A stretch of 55,763 bases of DNA from Chitinophagaceae bacterium (lineage in GTDB: Bacteria; Bacteroidota; Bacteroidia; Chitinophagales; Chitinophagaceae), in assembly GCA_014379345.1 (NCBI GenBank), contig JACMLY010000019.1:1-55763 (forward strand), given 5' to 3'. The notes beneath the pieces were generated by a model. It saw only the letters and a list, made by a program, of their open reading frames with translations. It had not been told where the DNA came from and did no database searches. A program made the translations under genes and the position numbers. Of this stretch, positions 27,401 through 34,572 are shown piece by piece. Within the stretch, counting starts at the first letter, position 1. The number at the start of each line of letters is the position of its first letter.

Positions 27401-28887
27401 TCTATCAGTTGTAGCGTTGATCGTAAACCGCTAAAAGAAGGCTTTGGAGAAACCAGCTTTGCAGGTGTAAAATTTCCCTGTCCCAGGTTGGTTTTATAAA
27501 ACCATCCCGTCCCTTGTTCTGTTAAGATGCCTGGCAGGCCCTCGCTGTAGAGATCAACAAACTGGTAGCGTTGATTATCGATACCAGAAGGTGCATTGAA
27601 TAAATTTTCTGTTGAAACAGATCTGGATTCCTGGTTCCATTCATGCTTCTGGTAAGAAAATGAAAAAGGAGGCAGCGATTTTTGGGTATAACTGCCATCG
27701 TCGTGTTTTGTAAAGCCCGTGACGCTTATTTCTTTTAAGAAAGTAAAACCATTTTCGCCATTGTTATCGTAACTAAAATCCATGGATTTTACCAGGGCAT
27801 GGGAGCCGGGGAGTTCAACGAAATGATGATAGGTTAGTACTCTTTTGCAAAGACGGCAGGTTCTTATTTCAAAGCCGGCACGGTAGAGCGAAAAAGCGTC
27901 AGGTCTGAACTCCCAGTTTGAATTTTCAACAAAAGGCGGTGCTGCCGTGTCGTGTTCACCATAATCAAAAACGGTTTCAAACAGCCATTGCACCGGAAGC
28001 GGGTCGTCGTGATCTTTGAATGGAGCAACATTCCCGTACCTGATTCTTTTAAGATAGGAATTCGTAAAAAGTGCATTTCCATTAATCCGGTTCTTATTGT
28101 GAAGCTTTTTGGCGTCAATACCAGCGCCATCTTCTTTTTTGTATTCATACAGCGAGCAATTCCCTTTATCATCATAAACAAATTCAGGAAGCCATTCAAA
28201 GATCTTTTTCTCATCGCGCGGATCGGTTGTCCGTGATGCGGTATTTTTGCCATAGATCGTCGTGATATTATCTTTTGAAATGACGCGCCAATGGGTAGTG
28301 CCTGAGCCCAGGACTGTCCAGCGTTCTATGCGCGAAAACAATCCTTCTATTCGCGGACGATATCTTTTTACCGTGTACGACACACCCAAATGAGTGAATG
28401 GAAATTCGTTCACGACAAACTTTCCATCCGGATCTGTCAAAAGTTCTCCCGCTGCATCTTTCTTATATTCCGGAACCAGGTCTTCCCCGCCTGAAAATAA
28501 GAATGTATCCGTTTCTACACCATCCAGGTATTGTGGTATTTCGTTTTCTGTTTTTCTTTGGATAATAGAAAGGTTTAGTGCCCAACCCAGGCCAAAGAGT
28601 CCATTGCCGGAACCGGAATTATAATTTAGGGCGATTGACGGCGTAAACCCCCTTGCGGAAGAAAGGGGAAGAGGTACACTGAATGAAGCGGTGCCGTTCA
28701 CTGCATTAACCAAAAACTTTTCATCAATACTTTTGATTGCTCCTCCACCGGTTGGCAGGTTGATCTGTGGTGGCTGTATTAAAAAATCGGCCGTATTGTC
28801 TTTGCCTTGTTGCGAGGAATAGTTACCGTTATTATTATTTGGGGAACCCGTAAAGCCGCCTGATTTTTTGAATTGTAAATCTTCCAT
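21460..28887 (-). CDS. Fused TcB-TcC toxin (SpvB, FG-GAP, Rhs core, C-terminal payload)
   Basis: This 2475-residue protein is the first gene of the Tc operon. Residues about 30-320 are the SpvB domain (LPTGGGAIKSIDEKF ... GFTPSIALNYNSGSGNGLFG). About 545-680 are FG-GAP/VCBS calcium-loop repeats (LIDLNGDGKADVLIAG, LADIDGSGTTDLIYLG). About 690-1050 are TcdB middle regions (IVWNSDLPKHQNQ, then LTGYKNNLGKEVELEYK). About 1400-2100 are YD/Rhs repeats, and the Rhs core ends at about 2162 (DEETGLNYHGARYY, then DPAGIRDGLNVFAYAKQNPV). Family structures form a hollow TcB-TcC cocoon in which an Asp-dependent self-cleavage releases the C-terminal toxin. Here B and C are one polypeptide. The last 313 residues are the variable payload: a His/Asp-rich helical part, then a Gly-zipper hydrophobic segment. 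No immunity gene follows. Confidence 0.92.
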   Translation of the reverse strand: MEDLQFKKSGGFTGSPNNNNGNYSSQQGKDNTADFLIQPPQINLPTGGGAIKSIDEKFLVNAVNGTASFSVPLPLSSARGFTPSIALNYNSGSGNGLFGLGWALNLSIIQRKTENEIPQYLDGVETDTFLFSGGEDLVPEYKKDAAGELLTDPDGKFVVNEFPFTHLGVSYTVKRYRPRIEGLFSRIERWTVLGSGTTHWRVISKDNITTIYGKNTASRTTDPRDEKKIFEWLPEFVYDDKGNCSLYEYKKEDGAGIDAKKLHNKNRINGNALFTNSYLKRIRYGNVAPFKDHDDPLPVQWLFETVFDYGEHDTAAPPFVENSNWEFRPDAFSLYRAGFEIRTCRLCKRVLTYHHFVELPGSHALVKSMDFSYDNNGENGFTFLKEISVTGFTKHDDGSYTQKSLPPFSFSYQKHEWNQESRSVSTENLFNAPSGIDNQRYQFVDLYSEGLPGILTEQGTGWFYKTNLGQGNFTPAKLVSPKPSFSGLRSTLQLIELEADGIKQIAHWQPEPKGFFELNREKEWQGFKPFEKVPSFDFDDPNLRLIDLNGDGKADVLIAGDEVFTWYRSDGKKGFDASKSVLKNLDDEKGPSLVFSDNSQGIFLADMSGDGLTDLVRIKNGDTCYWPNMGYGNFGAKISMDHSPLLDHPDQFNTAFIHLADIDGSGTTDLIYLGKNKCSIWLNQHGNSFLVAPKIIDGFPEISAYTQISIMDILGNGVACIVWNSDLPKHQNQPLRYIDLLNSKKPHILTGYKNNLGKEVELEYKASTTYYSEDKIKGEPWVSKLHFPVHCVSKTVTHDRIMKTRFASEYSYHHGYYDFHEKEFRGFGRVEQKDAEQINHFIKTGAGNNVIEQDLHQQPVLTKSWFHTGAFLDREKMISQFSKEYFQNTVTPENLLPEPELPNDLSIDELRETLRACKGMLLRKEVYALDGSPLEKIPYLVEQHNCGIKKIQQKEANKYGIYFVHESEGITYQYERNAADPRITHNFILDVDPFGNILQSVNIAYPRRPPLPGDPLNKPEQESIHILYTDNEYTKDVPKPLHHRSPLLHSSKLYEIKGLASPATYFDFNQVKTACLNAVFIDYEKPFTGGIQKRLIEFLRHQYRGDNGIAVLPLGMSEPKGLLHQSYKAAFNQGTLTAIFSSKMTLAALQNVLTDPLKGGYLFTDNYFWQSSGTRNYDVDHFYVSTQITNPFGKTTKVEYDASYFLFAEKITDPLNNELLVKEFNYRTLTPYHVKDTNDNETAVRFDELGMVVTSFFIGKKGLDSGDEFDNTKVETKAADDFPSSILEYHLFEWRNQSASPGFDLNNYKPRPNFFKKSSRETHYHADALHQTAWQESYSYSDGSGHEVLKKLQAEPGAALQVNADGTVTQIPDTAPLLRWTGNGRTILNNKGNIVKQYEPYFSTTPEFDDEREMVELGVTPVILYDPLGRIILTRAPNKTYSKVEFTPWQQTDYDFNDTVKDSGWYVKFGSPDPLQPEPATADARAAWLAAKHDNTPKIAHLDTLGRIFLTTTDKGNGFLNAGEIAGDNKLTTTVRLDIEGNELEIKDALNRPVVQYSYDITGNRIKQVSIDAGSRWMVKDVTGNPLITWDDRNHEFNFEYDELRRLTRSLMKDGLANAITVSRVEYGEAIINNKTNNLKGAIYKQYDQSGIVSNNKFDFKGNLLEGTRQLTREYKNTVDWTTVPAVALETAIFTSSTEYDALNRPVKSITPHSPTMLPHEIFPGYNEAGLLARVDVKLAGNAAVTPFITTIRYDAKGQREEIFYNNGTKTTYTYDKETFRLINLKTTRNPGPTVLQDLKYTYDPMGNITTIRDDAHPDIFFDGEQARAVNNYLYDAVYRLVSATGRKHAGQTDIQNKGTLANNNSFRNHPFVNNIVIDANDANAFRNYTETYIYDKAGNIKEQKHVSKNSGFTRLFEYDNNNNLNNRLTKTSISGDDYDYTYDAHGNMHGLETVQNEVWNFTDHFKQAVLGGGGTAYYVYDASGQRTRKVIERQNGVIMERIYLAGIEIFRETNGAGNIVLERETLHVMDGQQRVAMVDTPVIKPAGNTESQLTRYQYNNHLGSASLELDELAQIISYEEYFPYGTASFATIDANREVAARRYRYTGKERDEETGLNYHGARYYVMWLCRWTAADPAGIRDGLNVFAYAKQNPVKYFDPDGKANTPVHDYLTRIIALQYVDKEKAIAIGRAANRPDTEDKYGSEINSIKGDYDRVNQDIHALGEGDRETKVKAILESFNKRNIDNKSDSDKIEEAGIYMLHPIQDASYHLPGVSEGAGLGHLLFPEADLAVGEKSFEEFHQVIKDTEKGLELMKEKGILGDSVAARKKMTEAEWKEVYTGLKDIENKYKDDFLKLNVLGIGGTIFGKIGGLLGGMIGGVLGGLTGFVVALFSGNNVVEGAKQGFRIGTNLGQLILGAPAVPLGFFTIVAKNSLRNQVAAEQSNYLQEKFKISDSKDEITKIEPAGNLNYDLVLK

Positions 28888-29291
28888 AAAATCCTGGAAA
28901 TAGGAGATTGGTCAATAATATAATTACCGAACAGCTACGGGTTGGGGAATATTTGCCAGCGGGGTTTGCTAATGTACAATGCAAATGAGATTGCAATATC
29001 GAGTTTTATTTGCTGATGGATATACCACAAAAGGGTTATTTTATTAATAAGAATTAAATACAGCCCGCATCAGTTCGACACTTGTTGCTATCAAGTGGGA
29101 GCTGAATTGGCGGATAAGGGGGAGCCCTACTCCCAAAAATTGAAAGTGTAGATTGTCGTATGCCGGAAGAAAGCCTTACACAGTGGCTGCTGACAATGGT
29201 GAAAAATACCAGGGAGACAGTCGCCTCATCGGAAGTTTCAACCCTGGCGAAGGCGGGATAATACAAGTCAGCGTATTGGTGTATCATTCCA
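28888..29291. other. Intergenic region upstream of the Tc operon
   Basis: This 404-bp region between the Tc operon start and the 3' end of the minus-strand lipoprotein gene must hold the Tc promoter if the operon is transcribed independently. A weak hairpin (CACTTG-N7-CAAGTG, about 29079-29097) could terminate the lipoprotein transcript. I see no credible gene and no unambiguous Bacteroidota TTTG/TAnnTTTG promoter. Confidence 0.4.
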
Positions 29292-30200
29292 TTATCGAAG
29301 CTGTGATAACCTGTCTTTCAACTGCTGTTCGGTGTAAGGAAGAAAATTCATGGTAATAGAAGATCCTTGTGCGATGGTCGCCGTAGTGACGGAGGCAAAT
29401 AAGCGACCATTTCTCGCGCTGATGCCAACAATTGTAGAAGGTACGGCCAGGAGCTTATCAGTTCTAAAGTAGTTCAGACCCCTTGTCCAATTCATCTTCA
29501 CCACCGTGTTTCGCCCTGTGAGGTGCACAAATACATTGGTACTATCGTCACCTGGTGCATTACCCGGGTACGCAGTAAAATCAACAGTTGGGTCATTGAT
29601 GAATTTGTCGCAATTGAGCCAGTTAATATCGTCGGCAAAAAGGGTAGAACCTGAAAATAACAATGAATCTCTTACGACGACGTTACCGGGATTGGTATTG
29701 ACTGCCCAGTCGACGTTACCATCCGCATCCGCAACACCGTTAAAGACCTGCATTCCCTGCATGTCAACGCCCTTTGAAGGAATATCAATTTTAATAAAAC
29801 TGCCGGCAGACAGCTTGAGCGGGTCTTTGTTTTGGGAAGCCTTTATTTCAAACTCGCCGGCCGATTCCAATAAGCGACCGCCTGCAATTGTCGGCATATT
29901 AGAAAGAATCATCTCGCCGGGAGTATAAATTTCCTTCACTGTAACCGTCACATTACCGGTGACCGGCCTGCCATCCTGCGTAGAAAAGCCGTTGACTGGC
30001 AGGTATATTTTTGCTCCTTTATTAGTAGTGATAGTAATGGCTGTTGCCGGATTAACGGAAAATGCCTGCACGTCATTACGGTTTTTCTCATGAAAATCAC
30101 TGATGATGGTGAGAGATGTCTGAGTGACTTCATCCGAAAGTTCTTTCTGACATGATAAGACTAACAAGAGTACCGCGATCAAAACGGGCATCCGCTTCAT
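29292..30200 (-). CDS. Uncharacterised lipoprotein
   Basis: The protein is about 302 residues from ATG 30200, which gives MKRMPVLIAVLLLVLSC with the lipobox Cys; ATG 30221 would add seven residues before it. After the lipobox the mature protein is beta-rich. It contains TTNKGAKIYLPVNGF, GRPVTGNVTVTVKEIYTPGE and LLESAGEFEIKASQ, reminiscent of Ig-like or regulatory beta domains found in surface lipoproteins of Bacteroidota. I recognise no catalytic motif and assign no function. It lies immediately upstream of the Tc operon on the same strand, 404 bp away. A role in that system cannot be claimed. Confidence 0.7.
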   Translation of the reverse strand: MKRMPVLIAVLLLVLSCQKELSDEVTQTSLTIISDFHEKNRNDVQAFSVNPATAITITTNKGAKIYLPVNGFSTQDGRPVTGNVTVTVKEIYTPGEMILSNMPTIAGGRLLESAGEFEIKASQNKDPLKLSAGSFIKIDIPSKGVDMQGMQVFNGVADADGNVDWAVNTNPGNVVVRDSLLFSGSTLFADDINWLNCDKFINDPTVDFTAYPGNAPGDDSTNVFVHLTGRNTVVKMNWTRGLNYFRTDKLLAVPSTIVGISARNGRLFASVTTATIAQGSSITMNFLPYTEQQLKDRLSQLR

Positions 30201-30221
30201 TGAAACAATACGTGCAGGCAT

Positions 30222-31087
30222 GGCAAATTTTTTTAGATGAGTTCGTGTTACCTTATCAGACAGGTGTAAGTAGACATTACGAATGGTTCGGGATTTATTT
30301 CCTGAAGCTCATTGACAGGAAATGCCGCTCATTCGTTGCTTCTCGGTAGCGTGAAGTTTTTTGCTTTTGGTTTTATTTAACAACCGTCAAGCATATCTAG
30401 ATAACCTGATGCAGAGTAAGCGACGCGAAAGTAGTAGGGATAACGGGTTACATCTTTTTAGGAAGAACTTATTCCGGTATTGGTTACAGACAACTGTCCG
30501 TGCAAATCAGACCTGGCTTTTTAGAGAAAGGTTTCGTTTATTGAATCGCCTCAAACATGAAGAGTGCATTTGTCATGTATCAGATGTTGAGTCTCCAGTC
30601 AAGGGGGGCTCCTGGGAATATTAAATAGGTATTTATACTGATTTTATTAAATGGTGTAAGATTATTTTTGTAATACTTCCAAAATGCCGGAAATTAGTTT
30701 GTCTGGTGAGTAATCCTCTGCGTTATGAAAGCATTTTAAAAATGAGTTTGAATTCATTTTTGCCTCCATCCTAATAACCCATTCTACCCTTTGCCAACTT
30801 CTTAACCCATTTTAAAACACTAAACCAAGGCTATGAATCTCTTTATTTTTGGTGCGCCTCCCTCGCGCCGGCATTTTCCATTGTGTTCCTTTATTTTAAA
30901 TTACCTACACTTTAGTGTACAACACTGTTTTTAAGGCCTGTAGGTTTGCGGATGCAATTGGCCGGGCCCTTACTTTTAATATTTCCTGGGCATCATACAG
31001 ATGATATTATGAGAAGTATACCCATGAAACCTGTCGTAACCAGTAATATTTTCCTATACTTCTGTAAAGCTGTCAAAAAAAATAGTC
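30222..31087. other. 866-bp region without a convincing gene
   Basis: The only long open frame here (30361-30624, plus strand) lacks recognisable motifs, has atypical residue composition and no start context. Near 30906-30919 is TACACT-TT-AGTGTA, a palindrome with perfect 6-bp arms about 170 nt before the patatin gene. At about 30679 a 16-nt string AAAATGCCGGAAATTA matches the region near 1648. The rest is AT-rich leader of the patatin gene. Confidence 0.5.
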
Positions 31088-33628
31088 ATGAGTTTTTTAA
31101 CCTCCTTTCAACGAGTTTTAGGTGTTATTCTTTTGTATATTTTTAATCTGGCCTCGCGGGCATTCAGGAGATTGAGGTTTAGTGGCAGGAAAGTATCCTT
31201 TGAGGATAAAGTTGACGACTTTATCAGCATTTTCAAGACAACACTCATATTCTTTGTTTTTAACTTACTTGCATTTTTTGTTTTCACGCTTTTACCGCAG
31301 GGTAGGGATACCATTCTGATTGTTATTGAAAATCTTTCAAAACTAAATTTTGGATCTCTGGTTTCCTTAATCGTTGGTTTGCTTGGCTGGTGTATTATCT
31401 CCGAATTTGGTGCGAGGTACAAGATATACGTAACAGACAATTCAGGTCTATCTCTCACGGATGAGCGTGTTAATTTCAGGAAAGAAGCACAAAAATTCGT
31501 AAGCTATATTTATCTTCTTTTGCCTGTCCTGATAGTGTTGGTAAGTGTGGTCATTGTTTCATTCACAAGTATTAAAACATGGAATTGGCAGGATATATGG
31601 CCTTTTACTTTGGTTGTTGTCTTGCTTATTTTGGTATTTGCACTCTTATCTAAATTTTACCTTGATACCGATTTCATAGAAAAGCTACGCGGTAAGGGGG
31701 TTTGGTTTAAGGTGAATGTACAAGAGTTAGATTGGGCGGATAAATTGTACGGAATTTACAACGACTACGTGTTCATGGTGCGGAAGTCAACCAATTTTAA
31801 AGGCAAGGATGATAAAGATTTGCCGGATATCGAAATTGGAAACACGTACAAAAGGTTTACAGATCAGATTGAAGAATTACCCGACAAAGAAGAAGATCCC
31901 CGTCAGAATATCCAGGGTTTTCCACGAGTTTATCTCAAAGGACATGAACTTCCTCCAGAAGATTTTGAAGAAGTGAGTTACCATCCATTCAATTTCAAAC
32001 CAAGTCCAAACCCTGATTACGCGACAGATAAAACCAAACCCGAATTCATAGACAAAATAAATGAAGATGGTTACTATCGCTGGATATATAAAAATAATCC
32101 TTCGTTTTATAAAACCTTGCATAAGCAGGTGCATGTCATTGCAATCTCTTCAGTGGTTTTTCTTATAGTGATTTCAACAAAATTCTTGATCTCATATGAA
32201 GCCATTGGTTCGCCCGCGCTCATTTGTCTTTCTTTTGGGAGTTGGCTGGGAATTTATACAGGACTTCTGTATATAGACAGTCGCTTCAGAAGAACGATAA
32301 GGATATCATTCAGATGGCTTTTACTATTGTGGTTTTTTATTGTATCGTACATTAACAAGGACCACCCGGTTAGGAACAACGGAGTCGCGTATGCAGTTTC
32401 TGAACGTCCAACTTTGGATCAGTATTTTATGGATTGGTCGGCCAAACATCTTGCTGATACGGGGAAAACCCGGTTAATAGATTCTTCAATCCCGAAACTG
32501 GACTCCGCAGATACCGATTCACTGTACTATCCGGTATATTTTATTACAGCGGAAGGCGGCGCTTTGCGTACGGGTGCATTTACGGCGTTCTTGCTTGCTA
32601 AACTTCAGGATAGCTTTCCACAATTCAAGAAAGAAATTTTTGCGTTTTCTACTGTCTCAGGAGGTTCGGTTGGAATCAGTTTTTTCAACGCCATTGCTTA
32701 TCTTGAACCAAATAATAAGAAAGCCGATCTTAATTATCATCAGTCTGTCACGCATAAATTTTTTGCACAGGATCAGCTTTCAGCACCACTTGCCAAACTT
32801 TTCTATGCTGATCTATTGAACAATTTCTGGCCGGAACCGGTACAGAATTTTGACCGGGCTATTGCTTTGGAAAAAGCCTGGGAGCACAGTTATGCAACTG
32901 TTTTTGGCAGACCAAACGACAGAAATGTTTTTTCTACAAATTTTCTGTCGTGTTATAAAAGTGGCGATAGTAATAAAACGATGCCGCCGGCCTGGTTTAT
33001 CAACACAACAGAAGTTGAAACCGGCTTGCAATGCTATATCAGCAACGTGATTGCAGATAAATTTGTTATGGCAAGACAGAGAGACCTGCTCGCAGAAAAG
33101 ATTAACTATGGGATTAACTATAGTACAGCGGTCAATTTCAGTTCAAGATTTCCCTTATTCTCTCCCTCTGCAGCCCTGTATCAGAATGACGATCAGATTT
33201 ACCATTATATCGATGGAGGGTATGTGGAAAATACAGGAGCGAAAACCATGTTGGAGATTCTTCAAAGTTTAAAGCCGCAACTTAAACGAAAACATATTCT
33301 CCCATATGTAATTCAATTAAGGTTCGGAGACACCGATTCGGCACGGATTGTTCAAACAGGCTTCATGAATGAAATATCGTCTGTTGTTTTTGGCATTTAT
33401 AACACGAGAGCCGGTTCGTCAACTACAAGTAATGAATTGCTTAGAAGAGAAGTCGATAGTCTCCACGGTCGCATTATTGAGGTTCCCTTACCTGCATCAA
33501 GCAAAGACATTCCAATGAGTTGGGTTTTTTCAGCAAGGAGTATGGAAAAATTGAAGAAAGTTGTAGATACCATCATGAGGGATCCCAGAAACAGTCTTCA
33601 TCAGCATATCCCTTTTTTCAGGCATTGA
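31088..33628 (+). CDS. Membrane-anchored patatin-like phospholipase
   Basis: In this 846-residue protein, residues 1-230 contain about four hydrophobic helices (IFFVFNLLAFFVFTLL, YIYLLLPVLIVLVSVVIVSF and others). A soluble linker spans about 240-345, and two or three more helices cover about 350-430. The catalytic domain follows: an oxyanion-type AEGGALRTGAF near 487, the nucleophile elbow STVSGGSVGISFF with Ser near 527 (GxSxG), and the Asp of the Ser-Asp dyad in YIDGGYVENTG near 709. That set defines patatin-like lipid acyl hydrolases. The long multi-pass N-terminus suggests an inner-membrane enzyme acting on phospholipids. It is convergent with the LytTR gene, and no operon partner is seen. 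Confidence 0.82.
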   Translation: MSFLTSFQRVLGVILLYIFNLASRAFRRLRFSGRKVSFEDKVDDFISIFKTTLIFFVFNLLAFFVFTLLPQGRDTILIVIENLSKLNFGSLVSLIVGLLGWCIISEFGARYKIYVTDNSGLSLTDERVNFRKEAQKFVSYIYLLLPVLIVLVSVVIVSFTSIKTWNWQDIWPFTLVVVLLILVFALLSKFYLDTDFIEKLRGKGVWFKVNVQELDWADKLYGIYNDYVFMVRKSTNFKGKDDKDLPDIEIGNTYKRFTDQIEELPDKEEDPRQNIQGFPRVYLKGHELPPEDFEEVSYHPFNFKPSPNPDYATDKTKPEFIDKINEDGYYRWIYKNNPSFYKTLHKQVHVIAISSVVFLIVISTKFLISYEAIGSPALICLSFGSWLGIYTGLLYIDSRFRRTIRISFRWLLLLWFFIVSYINKDHPVRNNGVAYAVSERPTLDQYFMDWSAKHLADTGKTRLIDSSIPKLDSADTDSLYYPVYFITAEGGALRTGAFTAFLLAKLQDSFPQFKKEIFAFSTVSGGSVGISFFNAIAYLEPNNKKADLNYHQSVTHKFFAQDQLSAPLAKLFYADLLNNFWPEPVQNFDRAIALEKAWEHSYATVFGRPNDRNVFSTNFLSCYKSGDSNKTMPPAWFINTTEVETGLQCYISNVIADKFVMARQRDLLAEKINYGINYSTAVNFSSRFPLFSPSAALYQNDDQIYHYIDGGYVENTGAKTMLEILQSLKPQLKRKHILPYVIQLRFGDTDSARIVQTGFMNEISSVVFGIYNTRAGSSTTSNELLRREVDSLHGRIIEVPLPASSKDIPMSWVFSARSMEKLKKVVDTIMRDPRNSLHQHIPFFRH

Positions 33629-33771
33629 AAAGATAAAGGCTATTTTGGTTTGATTTACTGTAAAATTCATGCAAATCAGGGACTGGTGTGAAGCTCGACA
33701 ACAAAAAGCAATGGTGGGCAAATAATTGGTGCTCTCAGAAATGCTTCATTATCCTCTGCAATGGCACCCTC

Positions 33772-34530
33772 TTAATACCTAAATACCTCTTTTATTTTCA
33801 ACAGGAACATCTCTTTCTTTCTTCGGCTCACTTCTATTTCGGCATTGTTGGTCATGATCACCAGGCCACCGTCGCCCCTGTGATATTCTTTAACGTGTTG
33901 AAGATTGATCAGGAAAGATTTATGAATGCGAAGAAAAGAGGAACCATGCAGAATTTGTTCATATTCCTGTAAGGGCTTTGAAACAGTAACGGTTTTGTTT
34001 GCAGCAAGGTGAAATATTGTATAACTGCGTTCAGCCTCGCAGTAAATAATATCATCGAGTTTTAAAACCATAAATCCCTTTAGTGTTGGCAGGCATAGTC
34101 GCATTTCTGCGGGATTGTCTGCCTTGCTAAGATTATGCAACAATGTTTTTGTCCACTCTTCCTCCTTTCCTGCCTCCAATCTTTTTTCTACCCTTTGCAC
34201 CGCTTCAATTAGCCTGTCTTCATCCACCGGTTTTAACAAATAATCGGCAGCACTGTACTGAAGTGCCTGCAGCATATATTCGTTGTGAGCGGTAACAAAT
34301 ATCACTTCAAATTCTTTTGTCGATAATTCACTGAGCAGTTCAAATCCACTTTTTCCGGGCATTTGTATATCCAGGAATACAACATCAGGCTCTGTTTGCA
34401 TGATTTGTTGTTTTGCAATAATTGCATTAGAGCAGGTGGCAGTTACATGCACATGCGGGCAATGCAACTCCAGCATCTTTTGTAAAGTGCGAACGCCATC
34501 CGGCTCATCATCCACTAATATTGCTTTCAT
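33772..34530 (-). CDS. LytTR-family response regulator
   Basis: In this 252-residue protein the receiver domain has the acidic pair in LVDDEPDG (residues 6-9), the phosphoacceptor Asp54 in VVFLDIQMPGKSG, Thr in VTAHN and the conserved Lys in LLKPVDE. The C-terminal LytTR DNA-binding domain (about 145-250) shows DIIYCEAERSYTIFHL and FLRIHKSFLINLQHVKEYHR. It is the cytoplasmic output of a two-component pair with the kinase gene 42 bp upstream in the same operon. LytTR proteins bind paired direct repeats in promoters. The neighbouring patatin-like gene is convergent, so its regulation by this system is only a possibility. Confidence 0.95.
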   Translation of the reverse strand: MKAILVDDEPDGVRTLQKMLELHCPHVHVTATCSNAIIAKQQIMQTEPDVVFLDIQMPGKSGFELLSELSTKEFEVIFVTAHNEYMLQALQYSAADYLLKPVDEDRLIEAVQRVEKRLEAGKEEEWTKTLLHNLSKADNPAEMRLCLPTLKGFMVLKLDDIIYCEAERSYTIFHLAANKTVTVSKPLQEYEQILHGSSFLRIHKSFLINLQHVKEYHRGDGGLVIMTNNAEIEVSRRKKEMFLLKIKEVFRY

Positions 34531-34572
34531 CTGTATAATTATTTTAGTGATTGTTAGCGTACTTGCAATAAT

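Noticed and set aside
11477..28887. Contractile injection (eCIS/T6SS) or phage-tail island
   Set aside because: No sheath, tube, baseplate or AAA+ ATPase genes are present; all three proteins fit Tc subunits instead.
29054..29287. 77-codon minus-strand ORF upstream of the Tc operon as an accessory gene
   Set aside because: No family resemblance and it covers the likely promoter region; unsupported.
30361..30624. 87-codon plus-strand ORF in the 30.2-31.1 kb gap
   Set aside because: No recognisable motif, poor composition and no start context; it looks like chance openness.
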